Shown one piece after another: positions 19,604 through 28,692 of a stretch of DNA of 64,000 nucleotides. The notes below the pieces were generated by a model. That model had not been told where the DNA came from, searched no databases, and worked only from the letters and a program-made list of their open reading frames with translations. Numbering within the stretch: the stretch's first letter is position 1; each line of letters opens with the position of its first letter. This stretch comes from Sinorhizobium kostiense (lineage in GTDB: Bacteria > Pseudomonadota > Alphaproteobacteria > Rhizobiales > Rhizobiaceae). The DNA is taken from the NCBI RefSeq assembly GCF_017874595.1, contig NZ_JAGILA010000002.1, positions 1,116,001-1,180,000 of the forward strand, written 5' to 3'. The position numbers and the translations under genes are program-made.

Positions 19604-20590
19604 TCAATTGTAGTGCACGCGCCGCTCGATGAAGCGGAACTGGAAGATGGTGAGCACGAAGACGACCAGCATCAGGATCACCGATTGCGCCGAGGATCCG
19701 CCGAGGTCGTTGCCGCGGAAACCGTCCATGTAGACCTTGTAGACGAGCGTGATCGGGTTGTTGGCGGCCTTGTCCTTCACCATCACGTCGATGACGCCGA
19801 AGGTGTCGAAGAGCGAATAGGTAATGTTGATGATCAGCAGGAAGAAGGCGGTGGGCGCCAGCAGAGGCAGGATGACTGTCCAGAACCTGCGCAGCTCCGA
19901 ACGGCAGTCGATTGCCGCCGCCTCGCGCACCGAAACCGGTATGCCCTGCAGGCCCGAGAGGAAGAAGATGAAATTATAGGGAATCTGTTTCCAGACCGAG
20001 ACGACGATCATCGCGAAAGCCGTGTCGCCGTAGTTAAGGCCGACCTTGATCTCCCAGCCGAACCAGCGGGCGAGCTCGACGATCGGGCCGATATGCTGGT
20101 CGAAAAACATCATGCCGATCAGGCCGGCGACCGGCGGCGCGATCGCATAGACCCAGATCAGCAGCGTCTTGTAGGCGGCATTGCCGCGAATGACCCCGTC
20201 CGCCTTGACGGCGAGCAGGAGCCCGATCGACAGCGCGAAGAAGGTGACGAGTGCGGTGAAAATGGCGGTGAAGCGCGCGATCCCGAGATATTCGCCGGAC
20301 TTCAGCACGTCGGTGTAATTGCCAAGCCCGACGAAGGTGGAGCCGAAGCCGAAGGGATCCTCGAGATAGAAGGAGGAGTGGATCGCCTGCGCCGACGGCC
20401 AGTAGAAAAAGGTGAAGATGATCGCAAGTTGTGGCGCGAGGAAGAGATAGGGGAGCAAGCGCGACGTGAATTGCACGCGCTTGGCGGCGGTCTGCCCGTG
20501 TTGGCCTGACGCGCCCGTCACCCGGCCTGCCGGCCACCTTCTCCCCGTCAGGGCGGGGAGAAGGGTCGTCCCATCGGAGCTTTGGCTCAT
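19604..20590 (-). CDS. ugpA: Glycerol-3-phosphate ABC transporter permease UgpA
   Basis: This permease of up to 328 aa has six membrane segments and the EAA motif VREAAAIDCRSELRRFWTVI. The only ATG is at 20590, six bases after the ugpB stop, but the first ~38 codons cover a REP-like palindrome (20537-20564) and read as a low-complexity sequence unlike other UgpA N-termini. The conserved part starts near RVQFTSRLLPYLFLAPQLA. A GTG at about 20473 (start VQFTSRLL) is a plausible true start, with the repeat as a ugpB-ugpA spacer. The downstream 290 residues are secure. Confidence 0.88.
   Translation of the reverse strand: MSQSSDGTTLLPALTGRRWPAGRVTGASGQHGQTAAKRVQFTSRLLPYLFLAPQLAIIFTFFYWPSAQAIHSSFYLEDPFGFGSTFVGLGNYTDVLKSGEYLGIARFTAIFTALVTFFALSIGLLLAVKADGVIRGNAAYKTLLIWVYAIAPPVAGLIGMMFFDQHIGPIVELARWFGWEIKVGLNYGDTAFAMIVVSVWKQIPYNFIFFLSGLQGIPVSVREAAAIDCRSELRRFWTVILPLLAPTAFFLLIINITYSLFDTFGVIDVMVKDKAANNPITLVYKVYMDGFRGNDLGGSSAQSVILMLVVFVLTIFQFRFIERRVHYN
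20537..20564. repeat. REP-like palindrome at the ugpB-ugpA junction
   Basis: Arms CCTTCTCCCCG (20537-20547) and CGGGGAGAAGG (20554-20564) form an 11-bp stem with a six-base loop. It is the same class of repeat as at 744-784. It falls inside the longest possible ugpA frame but more likely lies between the end of ugpB and the true ugpA start, where such hairpins can lower expression of downstream genes relative to the binding protein. Confidence 0.75.
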
Positions 20591-20595
20591 CGAAA

Positions 20596-21894
20596 TCAGC
20601 CGGCCGTCTTGGCGAAACGGGCGAGCAGTTCGTTGCCTTCCCGCTCGATCGTCTCAAGCGCGTCCTTGACCGTGGTTTCGCCCGAGAAGATGCGGCCGTA
20701 TTCGCGCTCCATGATCTCGCGGATCTGCGGATAGAAGCCGAGGCGGTAACCCTTCGACCATTCGCCGGCGGGCAGCAGGAGCTGCTTGATACCGACCTCG
20801 GCAACCGGCGTCTGCTTGTAGTAACCGTCCTTTTCAGCGAGCTCATAGGCCGCCTTGGTGATGGCAACGTAGCCGGTGGCCTTGTGGTAGAAGTACTGGA
20901 TTTCCGGCGAAGTCAGGAACTGGAAGAAGTCTGCCACGCACTTGTTTTCTTCATCCGGCTTGCCGGACATGGCGAAGAGCGCCGCGCCGCCGATGAAGGA
21001 GTTGGTGCCGGCGCCCTCAATCGCCTCCCAGTAGGGCAGGAAGGTCGCGGAGAAGGGCATGGTGGCCGTCTTCTGCAAACCGCCAAAGGAACCGGAAGAA
21101 CCGATCCAGAAGGCGGCCTTGCCCTCTTCGAAGACCTTCTGGTTGTCGGCCCAACCGGCGCCATAGAAGGCGAAGTGGCCCTCATCCTTCCAGGCCTTCA
21201 GTTTCTCGAACATCATCTGGAGGTTTGGATCCGTCACCTTCAGCGTGGTATCGACGACGCTGTCGTAGCCGTTGTTGTTGGTGGCGAACTGAATGTTGTT
21301 GCGCGAGAAGAAATTCTCGGTGAACTGCCAGGTGAGCTGCGACTGGACGAGCGGAATGTAACCCGCCTCTTTCAGCTTCGGAGCGATGGCTTCGAACTCT
21401 TCCCAGGTCTTCGGCGCTTCGGCGCCGGCCTTCTTGAGCGCCTCGTCGTTGATATACATGATCGGCGCCGAGGAATTGAACGGCATGCCGACGAACTTGC
21501 CGTCGCTGTCGGCGTAGAAATAACGCACGCCGTCGATGAAGGCGCCGCGGTCGAAGCTGTAACCGGCCTTGGTGATCAGGTCTTCCGCCGGGATGACCGC
21601 GCCTTTGGCATTGATGATTGTCGCCGCACCGGCATCGAAGACCTGCAGGATGTTCGGCTGTTCGCCCGAGCGGAAGGCGGCGATGCCGGAAGCGAGCGCC
21701 TCTTCATAGGTGCCCTTGCTGACCGGGGTCAGAACGCAGGCGCTCTGGGCCGCGTTGAATTTCTGGGCGACCTCGTTGATCACCTCGCCATTGCGGCCGG
21801 CCATGCCGTGCCACCAGCTGATGTTGGTCGCGGCCAGCGACGTCGTTGCGGAAAATGCAAAGGTTACGGCTGCAAGCAAAGCTTTCCTGATCAT
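20596..21894 (-). CDS. ugpB: Glycerol-3-phosphate ABC transporter periplasmic binding protein UgpB
   Basis: This 432-aa protein has a signal peptide (MIRKALLAAVTFAFSATTSLA) and the body of an extracellular solute-binding protein of family 1 with UgpB features: ISWWHGMAGRNGEVINEVAQ, VYKGTYEE-like SKGTYEEALASGIAAFR, and IGSSGSFGGL. It is periplasmic and delivers glycerol-3-phosphate (or glycerophosphodiesters) to UgpAEC. First gene of the operon, with phased Pho-box half-sites 53-92 bp upstream of the start, consistent with induction by phosphate limitation. Confidence 0.93.
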   Translation of the reverse strand: MIRKALLAAVTFAFSATTSLAATNISWWHGMAGRNGEVINEVAQKFNAAQSACVLTPVSKGTYEEALASGIAAFRSGEQPNILQVFDAGAATIINAKGAVIPAEDLITKAGYSFDRGAFIDGVRYFYADSDGKFVGMPFNSSAPIMYINDEALKKAGAEAPKTWEEFEAIAPKLKEAGYIPLVQSQLTWQFTENFFSRNNIQFATNNNGYDSVVDTTLKVTDPNLQMMFEKLKAWKDEGHFAFYGAGWADNQKVFEEGKAAFWIGSSGSFGGLQKTATMPFSATFLPYWEAIEGAGTNSFIGGAALFAMSGKPDEENKCVADFFQFLTSPEIQYFYHKATGYVAITKAAYELAEKDGYYKQTPVAEVGIKQLLLPAGEWSKGYRLGFYPQIREIMEREYGRIFSGETTVKDALETIEREGNELLARFAKTAG

Positions 21895-21946
21895 GTCCCT
21901 GTCCTCTCCACCGTGGTTGCGGTCGGCAGTGGACTAGTGGCCTTCA

Positions 21947-21986
21947 ATGACAGACAGGTAATGCTTCTGTGACGGAACGATTACAT
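21947..21986 (-). promoter_or_regulatory. Tandem Pho-box half-sites upstream of ugpB
   Basis: Read on the ugpB strand the region is ATGTAAT-cgtt-CCGTCAC then -agaa-GCATTAC and -ctgt-CTGTCAT: four heptamers at exact 11-bp spacing, each resembling the Pho-box half-site CTGTCAT, the last one identical to it. This is the arrangement bound by PhoB dimers. The last half-site ends 53 bp from the ugpB start codon. Confidence 0.75.
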
Positions 21987-22013
21987 TTTTCCCGTTCGGT
22001 CAAAAAGCACTCG

Positions 22014-22382
22014 TCAAAAGGCGTTGGGCAGATGCCGGGGCCAGCGCCAGGGCGTGACGGCGACGATGTCGTAACGCACCGACAGGCGGTGGAAATCGGG
22101 CTGGCGCGCGAGCCAGAGATCGCTTGCCGCTCTGATGCGCCTTTGAGAAAAATCGGACACGGCGAAGACTGCGCCATCGAACGTCGTCCTCGCCTTCACC
22201 TCGACGATGGCGACGAGATCGCCCCTCCGCGCGATGATGTCGATCTCGCCGAGCCGGGTGCGGTACCGCATTGCGACGATGCGATAACCTTTGAACATAA
22301 GGCAGAGCGCAGCTCGGTATTCGGCAAGAAGTCCGCGTTTCAGCGCCCGGATCTTGCGGGCGTCCGGTGGCTTAGCCTTCAT
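22014..22382 (-). CDS. YraN-family (UPF0102) endonuclease-like protein
   Basis: This 122-aa protein matches the YraN family: [42 protein letters not shown] (active-site-like E-ID-...-EVK of the restriction-endonuclease fold) and the KARTTF continuation. Function in the cell is not settled; it is thought to act on DNA. Its first codons overlap the end of rsmI by 11 bp, the usual gene pair. The ATG at 22382 is used; a GTG at 22385 is adjacent. Confidence 0.92.
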   Translation of the reverse strand: MKAKPPDARKIRALKRGLLAEYRAALCLMFKGYRIVAMRYRTRLGEIDIIARRGDLVAIVEVKARTTFDGAVFAVSDFSQRRIRAASDLWLARQPDFHRLSVRYDIVAVTPWRWPRHLPNAF

Positions 22383-23334
22383 CACGTCCCTTGAGGCTCA
22401 ACAGCCGATCGTAGAGTTCCTTGCGCGGCAGACCTGTGCGGCGGGCGGCTTCCGTCGCGGCCTTGCCCATCGGCATGTCATGGGCGAGTTCCCTCAAAAT
22501 GGCCTCGAGATCGGCCTCTTGCCGAACCGGCCTGGCCTCGGGCGGTCCGATCAACAACACGATCTCGCCCTTCACGCCGGCAGCTGCGTCATAGAAGGCT
22601 TTGAGCTCGCCGAGCGTGCCGCGGCGGAACTCCTCGAAGGCCTTCGTCAGCTCTCGGCAGACCGCCGCCCTCCTCTCCGTGCCGAGCACCTCGGCAGCCG
22701 CGGCGACGGCCGCGGCGATGCGGTGCGGCGACTCGAAGAAGATCAGCGTCGCCGGCACGGCTGCCAGTTCCGCGAGACGGTCTCGCCGGGCTTTCTGCTT
22801 CGTCGGGAGGAAGCCGGCAAAGAGAAAGGCGTCGCTCGGAAGGCCGGAGCCGACGAGCGCGGCAAGCGGCGCCGACGGCCCTGGGATGGGAATGACGCGG
22901 TGCCCCGCTTCGATTGCAAGCTGAGCGAGGCGGTAGCCTGGGTCGGAGACGAGCGGCGTGCCCGCGTCGGAGACGAGCGCCACCGACTTGCCCTCGGCAA
23001 GCTCGCCCAGGAGACGCGGCCCTGCCTCGGCGGCGTTATGCTCGTGATAGGCGAGCGGCCGATTGACGATGCCGTAGCGGTCGAGCAGGACCCTGGTCAC
23101 ACGCGTGTCCTCGCAGGCGAGCACATCCGCGGCGGCGATCGTTTCCAGGGCACGAAGCGTGATGTCGGCAAGGTTGCCGATCGGCGTTGCGACGAGATAG
23201 AGCGCCGGCTCCAGGGGGCGCGCCGGAATGCTTGCATTCAGCAGGCGAAAGCCGCGCTGCCGTTCCTTTTCCGCCGCCCCGCTCGATTGCTGCTTTTCCA
23301 CTGCCCGATTCCCGATCATGCCCGGCCGGATCAT
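22372..23334 (-). CDS. rsmI: 16S rRNA (cytidine(1402)-2'-O)-methyltransferase
   Basis: This 320-aa SAM-dependent enzyme methylates the ribose of C1402 in 16S rRNA. The tetrapyrrole-methylase-type core shows [53 protein letters not shown] and [13 protein letters not shown]. The first ~40 residues are variable, so the start is uncertain (ATG 23334 or 23319). It is transcribed away from dnaN and coupled to yraN. Confidence 0.95.
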   Translation of the reverse strand: MIRPGMIGNRAVEKQQSSGAAEKERQRGFRLLNASIPARPLEPALYLVATPIGNLADITLRALETIAAADVLACEDTRVTRVLLDRYGIVNRPLAYHEHNAAEAGPRLLGELAEGKSVALVSDAGTPLVSDPGYRLAQLAIEAGHRVIPIPGPSAPLAALVGSGLPSDAFLFAGFLPTKQKARRDRLAELAAVPATLIFFESPHRIAAAVAAAAEVLGTERRAAVCRELTKAFEEFRRGTLGELKAFYDAAAGVKGEIVLLIGPPEARPVRQEADLEAILRELAHDMPMGKAATEAARRTGLPRKELYDRLLSLKGRDEG

Positions 23335-23564
23335 AATCCCGATCGCCGGTTTCCGCCCTTTATGAGTGAGCAGAAGGCGCAGGGCAAGCGTACGGCGACC
23401 GCGGCCACAGGCTTGGGGAAACTGCCCGCGAAACCCCTTGCTTTCGCAGTTCCTTTTCTGCCATTTTGCCCGTCCATATCTTTCCGGCCGTTCGGCCGGG
23501 GACGCAGTTGACGCTGCGGCGGGCGCCTTGTCCGCCCGGCATAGGTTGAAAGCGGTAGCATCCC

Positions 23565-24683
23565 ATGCGCATTACTCTCGAGCGATCAAACCTGCTGAAA
23601 TCGCTGAACCACGTCCATCGCGTGGTCGAACGGCGAAACACGATCCCGATCCTCTCGAACGTGCTGTTGCGCTCGGATGGTGCGAGTCTCGAAATGAAGG
23701 CGACCGACCTCGACCTCGAAATCACCGAGGCAACGCCGGCACAGGTGGAACAGGCGGGCGCCACGACCGTTCCGGCCCACCTCCTCTACGACATCGTCCG
23801 CAAGCTGCCCGACGGATCGGAAGTGCTGCTGGCGACCAATGCGGAGGGAACGGCGATGACGGTCGCCTCCGGCCGCTCCAAGTTTTCGCTGCAATGCCTG
23901 CCGCAATCGGACTTTCCCGACCTGACGGCCGGCAGCTTCTCGCATTCGTTCCGCGTCAAGGCGACGGATCTCAAGATGCTGATCGACCGGACGCAGTTCG
24001 CGATCTCTACCGAGGAGACGCGTTATTATCTGAACGGCATCTTCATGCATACGGTGGAAAACAAGGGCGAACTCAAGCTGCGCGCCGTCGCCACCGACGG
24101 CCACCGCCTCGCCCGCGCCGACATCGAGGCGCCGGCGGGCTCCGAGGGCATGCCCGGCGTCATCGTTCCGCGCAAGACCGTCAGCGAATTGCAGAAGCTG
24201 CTCGACAATCCTGACGTCGTGGTCACGGTCGAGGTCTCGGACGCGAAGATCCGCCTGACGATCGGCTCGATCATCATGACGTCGAAGCTGATCGACGGAA
24301 CCTTCCCCGACTATCAGCGCGTCATTCCTGCAAACAACGACAAGGAACTGCGCGTCGACTGCCAATCTTTCGCGCAGGCTGTCGATCGCGTCTCGACGAT
24401 CTCCTCCGAGCGCGGACGCGCCGTGAAGCTCGCCTTGAACGAAGGGCAGATGACGCTGACCGTCAATAACCCGGATTCCGGCAGCGCGACCGAGGAACTG
24501 CCGGTCGGCTACGAGAGCGACCCGCTTGAGATCGGCTTCAACGCCAAGTACTTGCTCGACATCACCGCCCAACTCACCGGAAGCGAAGCGGTTTTCATGC
24601 TGGCGGATCCAGGCTCGCCAACGCTGGTGCGCGATCTTGCCGCCGATGACGCGCTTTATGTTTTGATGCCGATGCGAGTTTGA
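23565..24683 (+). CDS. dnaN: DNA polymerase III subunit beta (sliding clamp)
   Basis: This 372-aa protein is the ring-shaped clamp that holds DNA polymerase III on DNA. It begins MRITLERSNLLKSLNHVHRVVERRNTIPI-like sequence (MRITLERSNLLKSL, then VVERRNTIPILSNVLL) and ends in YVLMPMRV, both typical. Three clamp domains are expected at about 1-125, 126-250 and 251-372. A strong terminator follows. It is not next to dnaA here, as in other Rhizobiales. Confidence 0.97.
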   Translation: MRITLERSNLLKSLNHVHRVVERRNTIPILSNVLLRSDGASLEMKATDLDLEITEATPAQVEQAGATTVPAHLLYDIVRKLPDGSEVLLATNAEGTAMTVASGRSKFSLQCLPQSDFPDLTAGSFSHSFRVKATDLKMLIDRTQFAISTEETRYYLNGIFMHTVENKGELKLRAVATDGHRLARADIEAPAGSEGMPGVIVPRKTVSELQKLLDNPDVVVTVEVSDAKIRLTIGSIIMTSKLIDGTFPDYQRVIPANNDKELRVDCQSFAQAVDRVSTISSERGRAVKLALNEGQMTLTVNNPDSGSATEELPVGYESDPLEIGFNAKYLLDITAQLTGSEAVFMLADPGSPTLVRDLAADDALYVLMPMRV

Positions 24684-24702
24684 GAAACGAAACTTTCCGA
24701 CG

Positions 24703-24735
24703 AAACCCGCCCTGCTCTCGCAAGGCGGGTTTTTT
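24703..24735 (+). terminator. Rho-independent terminator after dnaN
   Basis: AAACCCGCC and GGCGGGTTT pair around CTGCTCTCGCAA and are followed by a T-run (GGCGGGTTTTTT). It lies 20 bp after the dnaN stop and is the clearest intrinsic terminator in the window. Confidence 0.9.
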
Positions 24736-24902
24736 CATGTTCGCCTCCGCCCGCCACATTGCGGTGCCGAGCGTCATTTCAGACGTGCAAAGGTCGCGAG
24801 TAGCACTTTGTATCCCCATGTCTTTCTCCTTAATAGAAAGGATCTGGGGAAACATGCAGGAGGCGCAGACAGACTTGTTTTCGCCGCATATAGGAGCACA
24901 TT

Positions 24903-24983
24903 ATGAAAAAGGACGAACTCAAGCTCGGCGAACCGGAGAGCATGAGGAGAGCTGACAGCGAGGAGGTCGAGGGGGTTCTATGA
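24903..24983 (+). CDS. 26-aa leader ORF overlapping pmtA
   Basis: The ORF starts MKKDELKLGEPESMRRADSE and ends EVEGVL; it is rich in charged residues. Its ATG has AGGAG six bases upstream, a better site than many real genes here, and its TGA overlaps the ATG of pmtA as ATGA. The arrangement implies translational coupling: ribosomes ending this ORF could start pmtA, which also has its own AGGAGG inside the leader. No family is recognised; the peptide itself may be irrelevant. Whether it is translated is inference from the ribosome binding site and overlap. Confidence 0.5.
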   Translation: MKKDELKLGEPESMRRADSEEVEGVL

Positions 24984-25582
24984 ATTTGCGCTTGAAGGTT
25001 AAGGAAAAGTTCGGCCAGAAGTTCGACGAGGAAATCCGCTTCTTCAAGGGCTGGATGAGCAATAGCCGCGCCGTCGGCGCGATCCTGCCGACATCCTCAT
25101 TCACGGCACGGCGCATGGCGAGCGTCGTCAATCCGCGTTCCGGTCTGCCGGTACTCGAGCTCGGGCCAGGGACGGGTGTCATCACCAAGGCGATCCTGGA
25201 GCGCGGCGTGGCGCCCGAGAAGTTGATATCAGTGGAATATTCGACAGACTTCTTCAATCAGTTGAAGGAGCATTTCCCGGACGTGCAATTCATCAACGGC
25301 GACGCCTTCGACCTCGCCCGCACGCTGGGGGCGTTCAAGGACCAGCAGTTCGACAGCGTCATCTCCGCCGTGCCTTTGCTGAACTTCCCGATGCACCGCC
25401 GCGTCGCACTGATCGAGGATCTGCTCGCGCGCATCCCGGTGGGCCGGCCGGTCGTGCAGATCTCCTATGGCCCGCTCTCTCCGGTTGTCGCCATGCCGGA
25501 TCGGTACCGCATCCAGCATTTCGACTTCGTCGTGCGGAACCTTCCGCCGGCCCAGCTCTGGGTCTACAGCCGGACGCATTAA
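24980..25582 (+). CDS. pmtA: Phospholipid N-methyltransferase (PmtA type)
   Basis: This 200-aa SAM-dependent methyltransferase has motif I LPVLELGPGTGVITKAIL, followed by EYSTDFFNQL and INGDAFDLA; it closely resembles the soluble Sinorhizobium-type PmtA that methylates phosphatidylethanolamine stepwise to phosphatidylcholine at the inner membrane face. The N-terminus MNLRLKVKEKFGQKFDEEIRF may be membrane-associating. The related rRNA dimethyladenosine fold is shorter in motif and less likely. It starts inside the stop codon of a 26-codon leader ORF. Confidence 0.88.
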   Translation: MNLRLKVKEKFGQKFDEEIRFFKGWMSNSRAVGAILPTSSFTARRMASVVNPRSGLPVLELGPGTGVITKAILERGVAPEKLISVEYSTDFFNQLKEHFPDVQFINGDAFDLARTLGAFKDQQFDSVISAVPLLNFPMHRRVALIEDLLARIPVGRPVVQISYGPLSPVVAMPDRYRIQHFDFVVRNLPPAQLWVYSRTH

Positions 25583-25603
25583 TCTCCGCGCGGGGGCGCT
25601 GTC

Positions 25604-26185
25604 GTGTTCGGCATCTATCTCACGCATCCGCAGGTCCGGATCGACCCCCGTGTGCCGGTGCCGCAATGGGGCCTTTCCGATCTCGGATGGGAGCGCACGC
25701 GCATGGCAGCCGAACAGCCTTGGGTCCGGCTTCTCGGTCGCATCATTTCATCTCCTGAGAAGAAGGCGATCGAGACGGCGATCATCCTGGCAGAAGCCGC
25801 CGGCGTCCCCTTGGAGAAGGATGAGGAGATGGCGGAGAACGACCGCTCCGCGACAGGTTTTCTGCCGCCGGAGGAATTCGAGAGGGCGGCCGACTGGTTC
25901 TTCGCCCATCCAGCGGCGAGCTTCAGAGGCTGGGAACGGGCAATTGACGCGCAGGCGCGCATCTCGAGGGCCGTATTCTACATCCTCGATCGCCACGATC
26001 CGGCTGTCCCGATCGCCTTTGTCGGCCACGGGGGCGTCGGCACCCTGCTCAAGTGCCGGATGACAGGCACTGCCATTGCCCGCAGCGCCGACCAACTGCC
26101 CGGCGGAGGCAATCTCTTTGCGTTCCGTCTTGCGGATCGCGCCGTCACGTGCGACTGGACGCCGATGGAGTTCTGGCAGGGGTAG
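25604..26185 (+). CDS. Histidine-phosphatase-fold protein with altered active site
   Basis: This 193-aa protein (GTG start with a GGGGGC site) fits the phosphoglycerate-mutase/histidine phosphatase fold: a downstream [24 protein letters not shown] and GHGGVGTLL. The catalytic RHG triad at the beginning is replaced by YLTHPQ, so the histidine can be placed but the preceding arginine and the glycine are missing. Activity may differ from the family or be lost. It lies between pmtA and pyrF on the same strand with short gaps. Confidence 0.8.
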   Translation: MFGIYLTHPQVRIDPRVPVPQWGLSDLGWERTRMAAEQPWVRLLGRIISSPEKKAIETAIILAEAAGVPLEKDEEMAENDRSATGFLPPEEFERAADWFFAHPAASFRGWERAIDAQARISRAVFYILDRHDPAVPIAFVGHGGVGTLLKCRMTGTAIARSADQLPGGGNLFAFRLADRAVTCDWTPMEFWQG

Positions 26186-26192
26186 TCTCGAC

Positions 26193-26897
26193 ATGAGCTT
26201 GAACGTGCGTGAACGGCTGATCGTCGGCCTCGACCTCCCGACAGTAGCCGAGGCGGAGAAGACCGTCTCGACCCTCGGCGACGAGGTCATCTTCTACAAG
26301 ATCGGCTATCAGCTCGTCTTCGCCGGCGGGCTCGAATTCGCCCGCGACCTCGCCGCGAGCGGCAAGAAGGTCTTCCTCGACATGAAGCTGCTCGACATCG
26401 ACAACACGGTTGCCAGGGGCGTCGAGAATATCGTCAAGATGGGCATGTCGATGCTGACGCTCCACGCCTATCCGAAAGCGATGAGGGCGGCGGTCGAAGC
26501 CGCCAAGGGCTCCGACCTCTGCCTGCTCGGCGTGACCGTGCTCACCTCGATGGACGAGCAGGATGTGATCGACGCCGGATATCTATACGACCCCCCCACC
26601 CTGGTGCTGCGCCGCGCCGAGCAGGCGCGTGCCACCGGAATGGGCGGCATCGTCTGCTCGGCGGAAGAGGCTAGAGCCGTGCGCGGGATCATAGGCCGGG
26701 ACATGGCCGTGGTGACGCCGGGAATCCGCCCTGCCGGTGCGGAGAAAGGCGACCAGAAGCGGGTGATGACGCCGGCAGACGCGATCAGGGCTGGATCGAG
26801 CCATCTCGTCGTCGGCCGACCGATCGTCAAGGCAGAAGACCCGCTTGCTGCAAGCCGCTCGATCCTTGCCGAAATGGAAGGCGCCCTTTCGGCCTGA
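26193..26897 (+). CDS. pyrF: Orotidine 5'-phosphate decarboxylase
   Basis: This 234-aa TIM-barrel enzyme makes UMP, the last step of de novo pyrimidine synthesis. The catalytic Lys-Asp-Lys-Asp array is seen in [14 protein letters not shown], with [14 protein letters not shown] at the start, TLHAYPKAM, and [10 protein letters not shown] and [14 protein letters not shown] at the end. The ATG at 26193 follows AGGGG about ten bases upstream and comes seven bases after the preceding stop. Confidence 0.96.
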   Translation: MSLNVRERLIVGLDLPTVAEAEKTVSTLGDEVIFYKIGYQLVFAGGLEFARDLAASGKKVFLDMKLLDIDNTVARGVENIVKMGMSMLTLHAYPKAMRAAVEAAKGSDLCLLGVTVLTSMDEQDVIDAGYLYDPPTLVLRRAEQARATGMGGIVCSAEEARAVRGIIGRDMAVVTPGIRPAGAEKGDQKRVMTPADAIRAGSSHLVVGRPIVKAEDPLAASRSILAEMEGALSA

Positions 26898-27010
26898 TCA
26901 TAGCGGCAGGACCAACGACTTCGCGTCGCCAGTGCGCCGCTTGACCTCGCCCGAGATTTGCCGAAAGTAACGACCTCGGCTGCAGTAGCGCAGCAAGACG
27001 AGGAGCTCAT

Positions 27011-27298
27011 ATGGCCAAAGGCTATTGGATTGCTCGGGTCGATGTAAGAGACCCCGAACGTTACCAAGACTATGTGGCGGCCGCCAAGCCCGCCTTCGAG
27101 AAATATGGCGCAAGCTTCCTTGCCCGCGGCGGGCAGTTCCAGCGCCTGGAGGGCGCCGTGCGCGCCCGCAACGTTGTGATCGAGTTCCCCTCCCTCCAGG
27201 CCGCCATCGACTGCTACAATTCGCCCGAATATCAGATTGCCGCGGCGATCCGCCAAGAGGTCGCCGACGCCGAGATGGTGGTCGTGGAGGGGGTCTGA
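27011..27298 (+). CDS. DUF1330-family protein
   Basis: This 95-aa protein begins MAKGYWIARVDVRDPERYQDYV and contains EFPSLQAAIDCYNSPEYQIA, the standard DUF1330 sequence (a small dimeric alpha/beta-barrel fold). Function is unknown. GACGAGGAG precedes the ATG by a few bases. It stands alone between pyrF and the NDUFA9-like gene. Confidence 0.9.
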   Translation: MAKGYWIARVDVRDPERYQDYVAAAKPAFEKYGASFLARGGQFQRLEGAVRARNVVIEFPSLQAAIDCYNSPEYQIAAAIRQEVADAEMVVVEGV

Positions 27299-27475
27299 AG
27301 GTTCCAAGAAGTTGGCGCGGGATGCGGGCGGAAAACCACGCACACTTTTCCTGATCCCGCGCCTGCGCCGCGGTGCAAAAGGGCTTGCAGGTGTGTGCGG
27401 ATTGGCCTTCACCTCGCCCGCCGCTTGCGATATGTAGCAGGCAATTCTTCTAATGATCTCAGGAGTGCGCAGCCC

Positions 27476-28456
27476 ATGACATTGTCCAACCTTCCGCCGC
27501 TGGTGACGATATTCGGCGGATCCGGATTCGTCGGCCGTCATGTGGTACGCGCGCTCGCCAAACGCGGTTATCGCATTCGCGTTGCCGTTCGCCGGCCGGA
27601 TCTAGCCGGCCACCTCCAGCCGCTCGGCAATGTCGGCCAGATTTCCTTCATCCAGGCAAATCTGCGCTACCGCAAGTCGATTGATCGCGCGGTAGAGGGT
27701 GCCGATCACGTCATCAATTGCGTCGGCGTCCTCTATGAGAGCGGCCGCAACACCTTCGATGCCGTCCAGGAGTTCGGTGCTCGGGCCATTGCCGAAGCCG
27801 CCCGGGCGGCCGGCGCGACGCTTACCCATATCTCGGCGATCGGAGCGGACCCTAACTCCGCATCCGCCTATGCGCGCACTAAGGGGCGGGCAGAGCGTGC
27901 GATCCTCGAAACCGTTCCCGAGGCGATCATCCTGCGCCCGTCGATCATCTTCGGTCCCGAGGACGGTTTCTTCAACAAGTTCGCCGACATGGCGCGCTTC
28001 TCCCCCATGCTGCCGCTGATCGGAGGCGGCCGCACCCGTTTCCAGCCGGTCTATGTCACCGACGTCGCTGAGGCCGTTGCCCGCGCCGTTGAAGGCGAGC
28101 TTCAAGGCGGAACAATCTACGAGCTCGGCGGACCTCAAGTGCTGTCCTTCCGCGAATGTCTCGAGCTCATGCTGAAGACGATCGACCGCAAGCGTTCCTT
28201 CGTGGCGATTCCCTTCGGCATCGCATCGCTTCTTGGACGTGTCGCCTCGCTGGTGCCGTTCATCGCGCCGCCGATCACAGCCGATCAGGTGATGTTGCTG
28301 AAATCCGACAATGTCGTCTCCGAAAAGGCCGAAAGCGAAGGACGGACGCTGACCGGCATTGGCATCGCGCCGACGATGCTCGAGGCTATCCTGCCTACCT
28401 ATCTGGTACGCTATCGCCCGCAGGGGCAGTATACGCGCAGCGGCCGCTCCGCCTGA
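27476..28456 (+). CDS. Complex I NDUFA9-type NAD(P)-binding protein
   Basis: This 326-aa atypical SDR has the motif VTIFGGSGFVGRHVVRALAKR and later AGATLTHISAIGADPNS, SAYARTKGRAE and PSIIFGPEDGFFNKFA, which match the NDUFA9 subunit family that is an accessory subunit of NADH dehydrogenase in alphaproteobacteria and mitochondria. It is probably membrane-associated through a C-terminal hydrophobic stretch near residue 245. AGGAG lies ten bases before the ATG at 27476. Confidence 0.9.
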   Translation: MTLSNLPPLVTIFGGSGFVGRHVVRALAKRGYRIRVAVRRPDLAGHLQPLGNVGQISFIQANLRYRKSIDRAVEGADHVINCVGVLYESGRNTFDAVQEFGARAIAEAARAAGATLTHISAIGADPNSASAYARTKGRAERAILETVPEAIILRPSIIFGPEDGFFNKFADMARFSPMLPLIGGGRTRFQPVYVTDVAEAVARAVEGELQGGTIYELGGPQVLSFRECLELMLKTIDRKRSFVAIPFGIASLLGRVASLVPFIAPPITADQVMLLKSDNVVSEKAESEGRTLTGIGIAPTMLEAILPTYLVRYRPQGQYTRSGRSA

Positions 28457-28692
28457 TCGCGCCTCTCCACGACAGAAAACAATCGGAGCCGCCAGCACTT
28501 GCCGGCGGCCTTTCTGTTGCACCGAGGCAACAGAGTTGCAATTCTGCCGCAGTCGCAAGCGCGTGCGTCGTTTACCGCAAATTCAGCATGTCCTGATATT
28601 GATCATGACATCTCCGGCGAATAAACAGCGCCCAACACGGCGCAGCAAACGCAATTGGCGCCGACAAGAATACTCGAAAGGCATAACACCCC

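Noticed and set aside
23362..23511. 49-aa frame between rsmI and dnaN (MSEQKAQGKRTATAATGLGK...)
   Set aside because: No good ribosome binding site, no family, and it occupies the promoter region shared by divergent genes; not enough to call a gene.
24680..24955. 91-aa frame covering the dnaN terminator
   Set aside because: It crosses a strong intrinsic terminator and a better-supported leader ORF, and has no ribosome binding site or family match.
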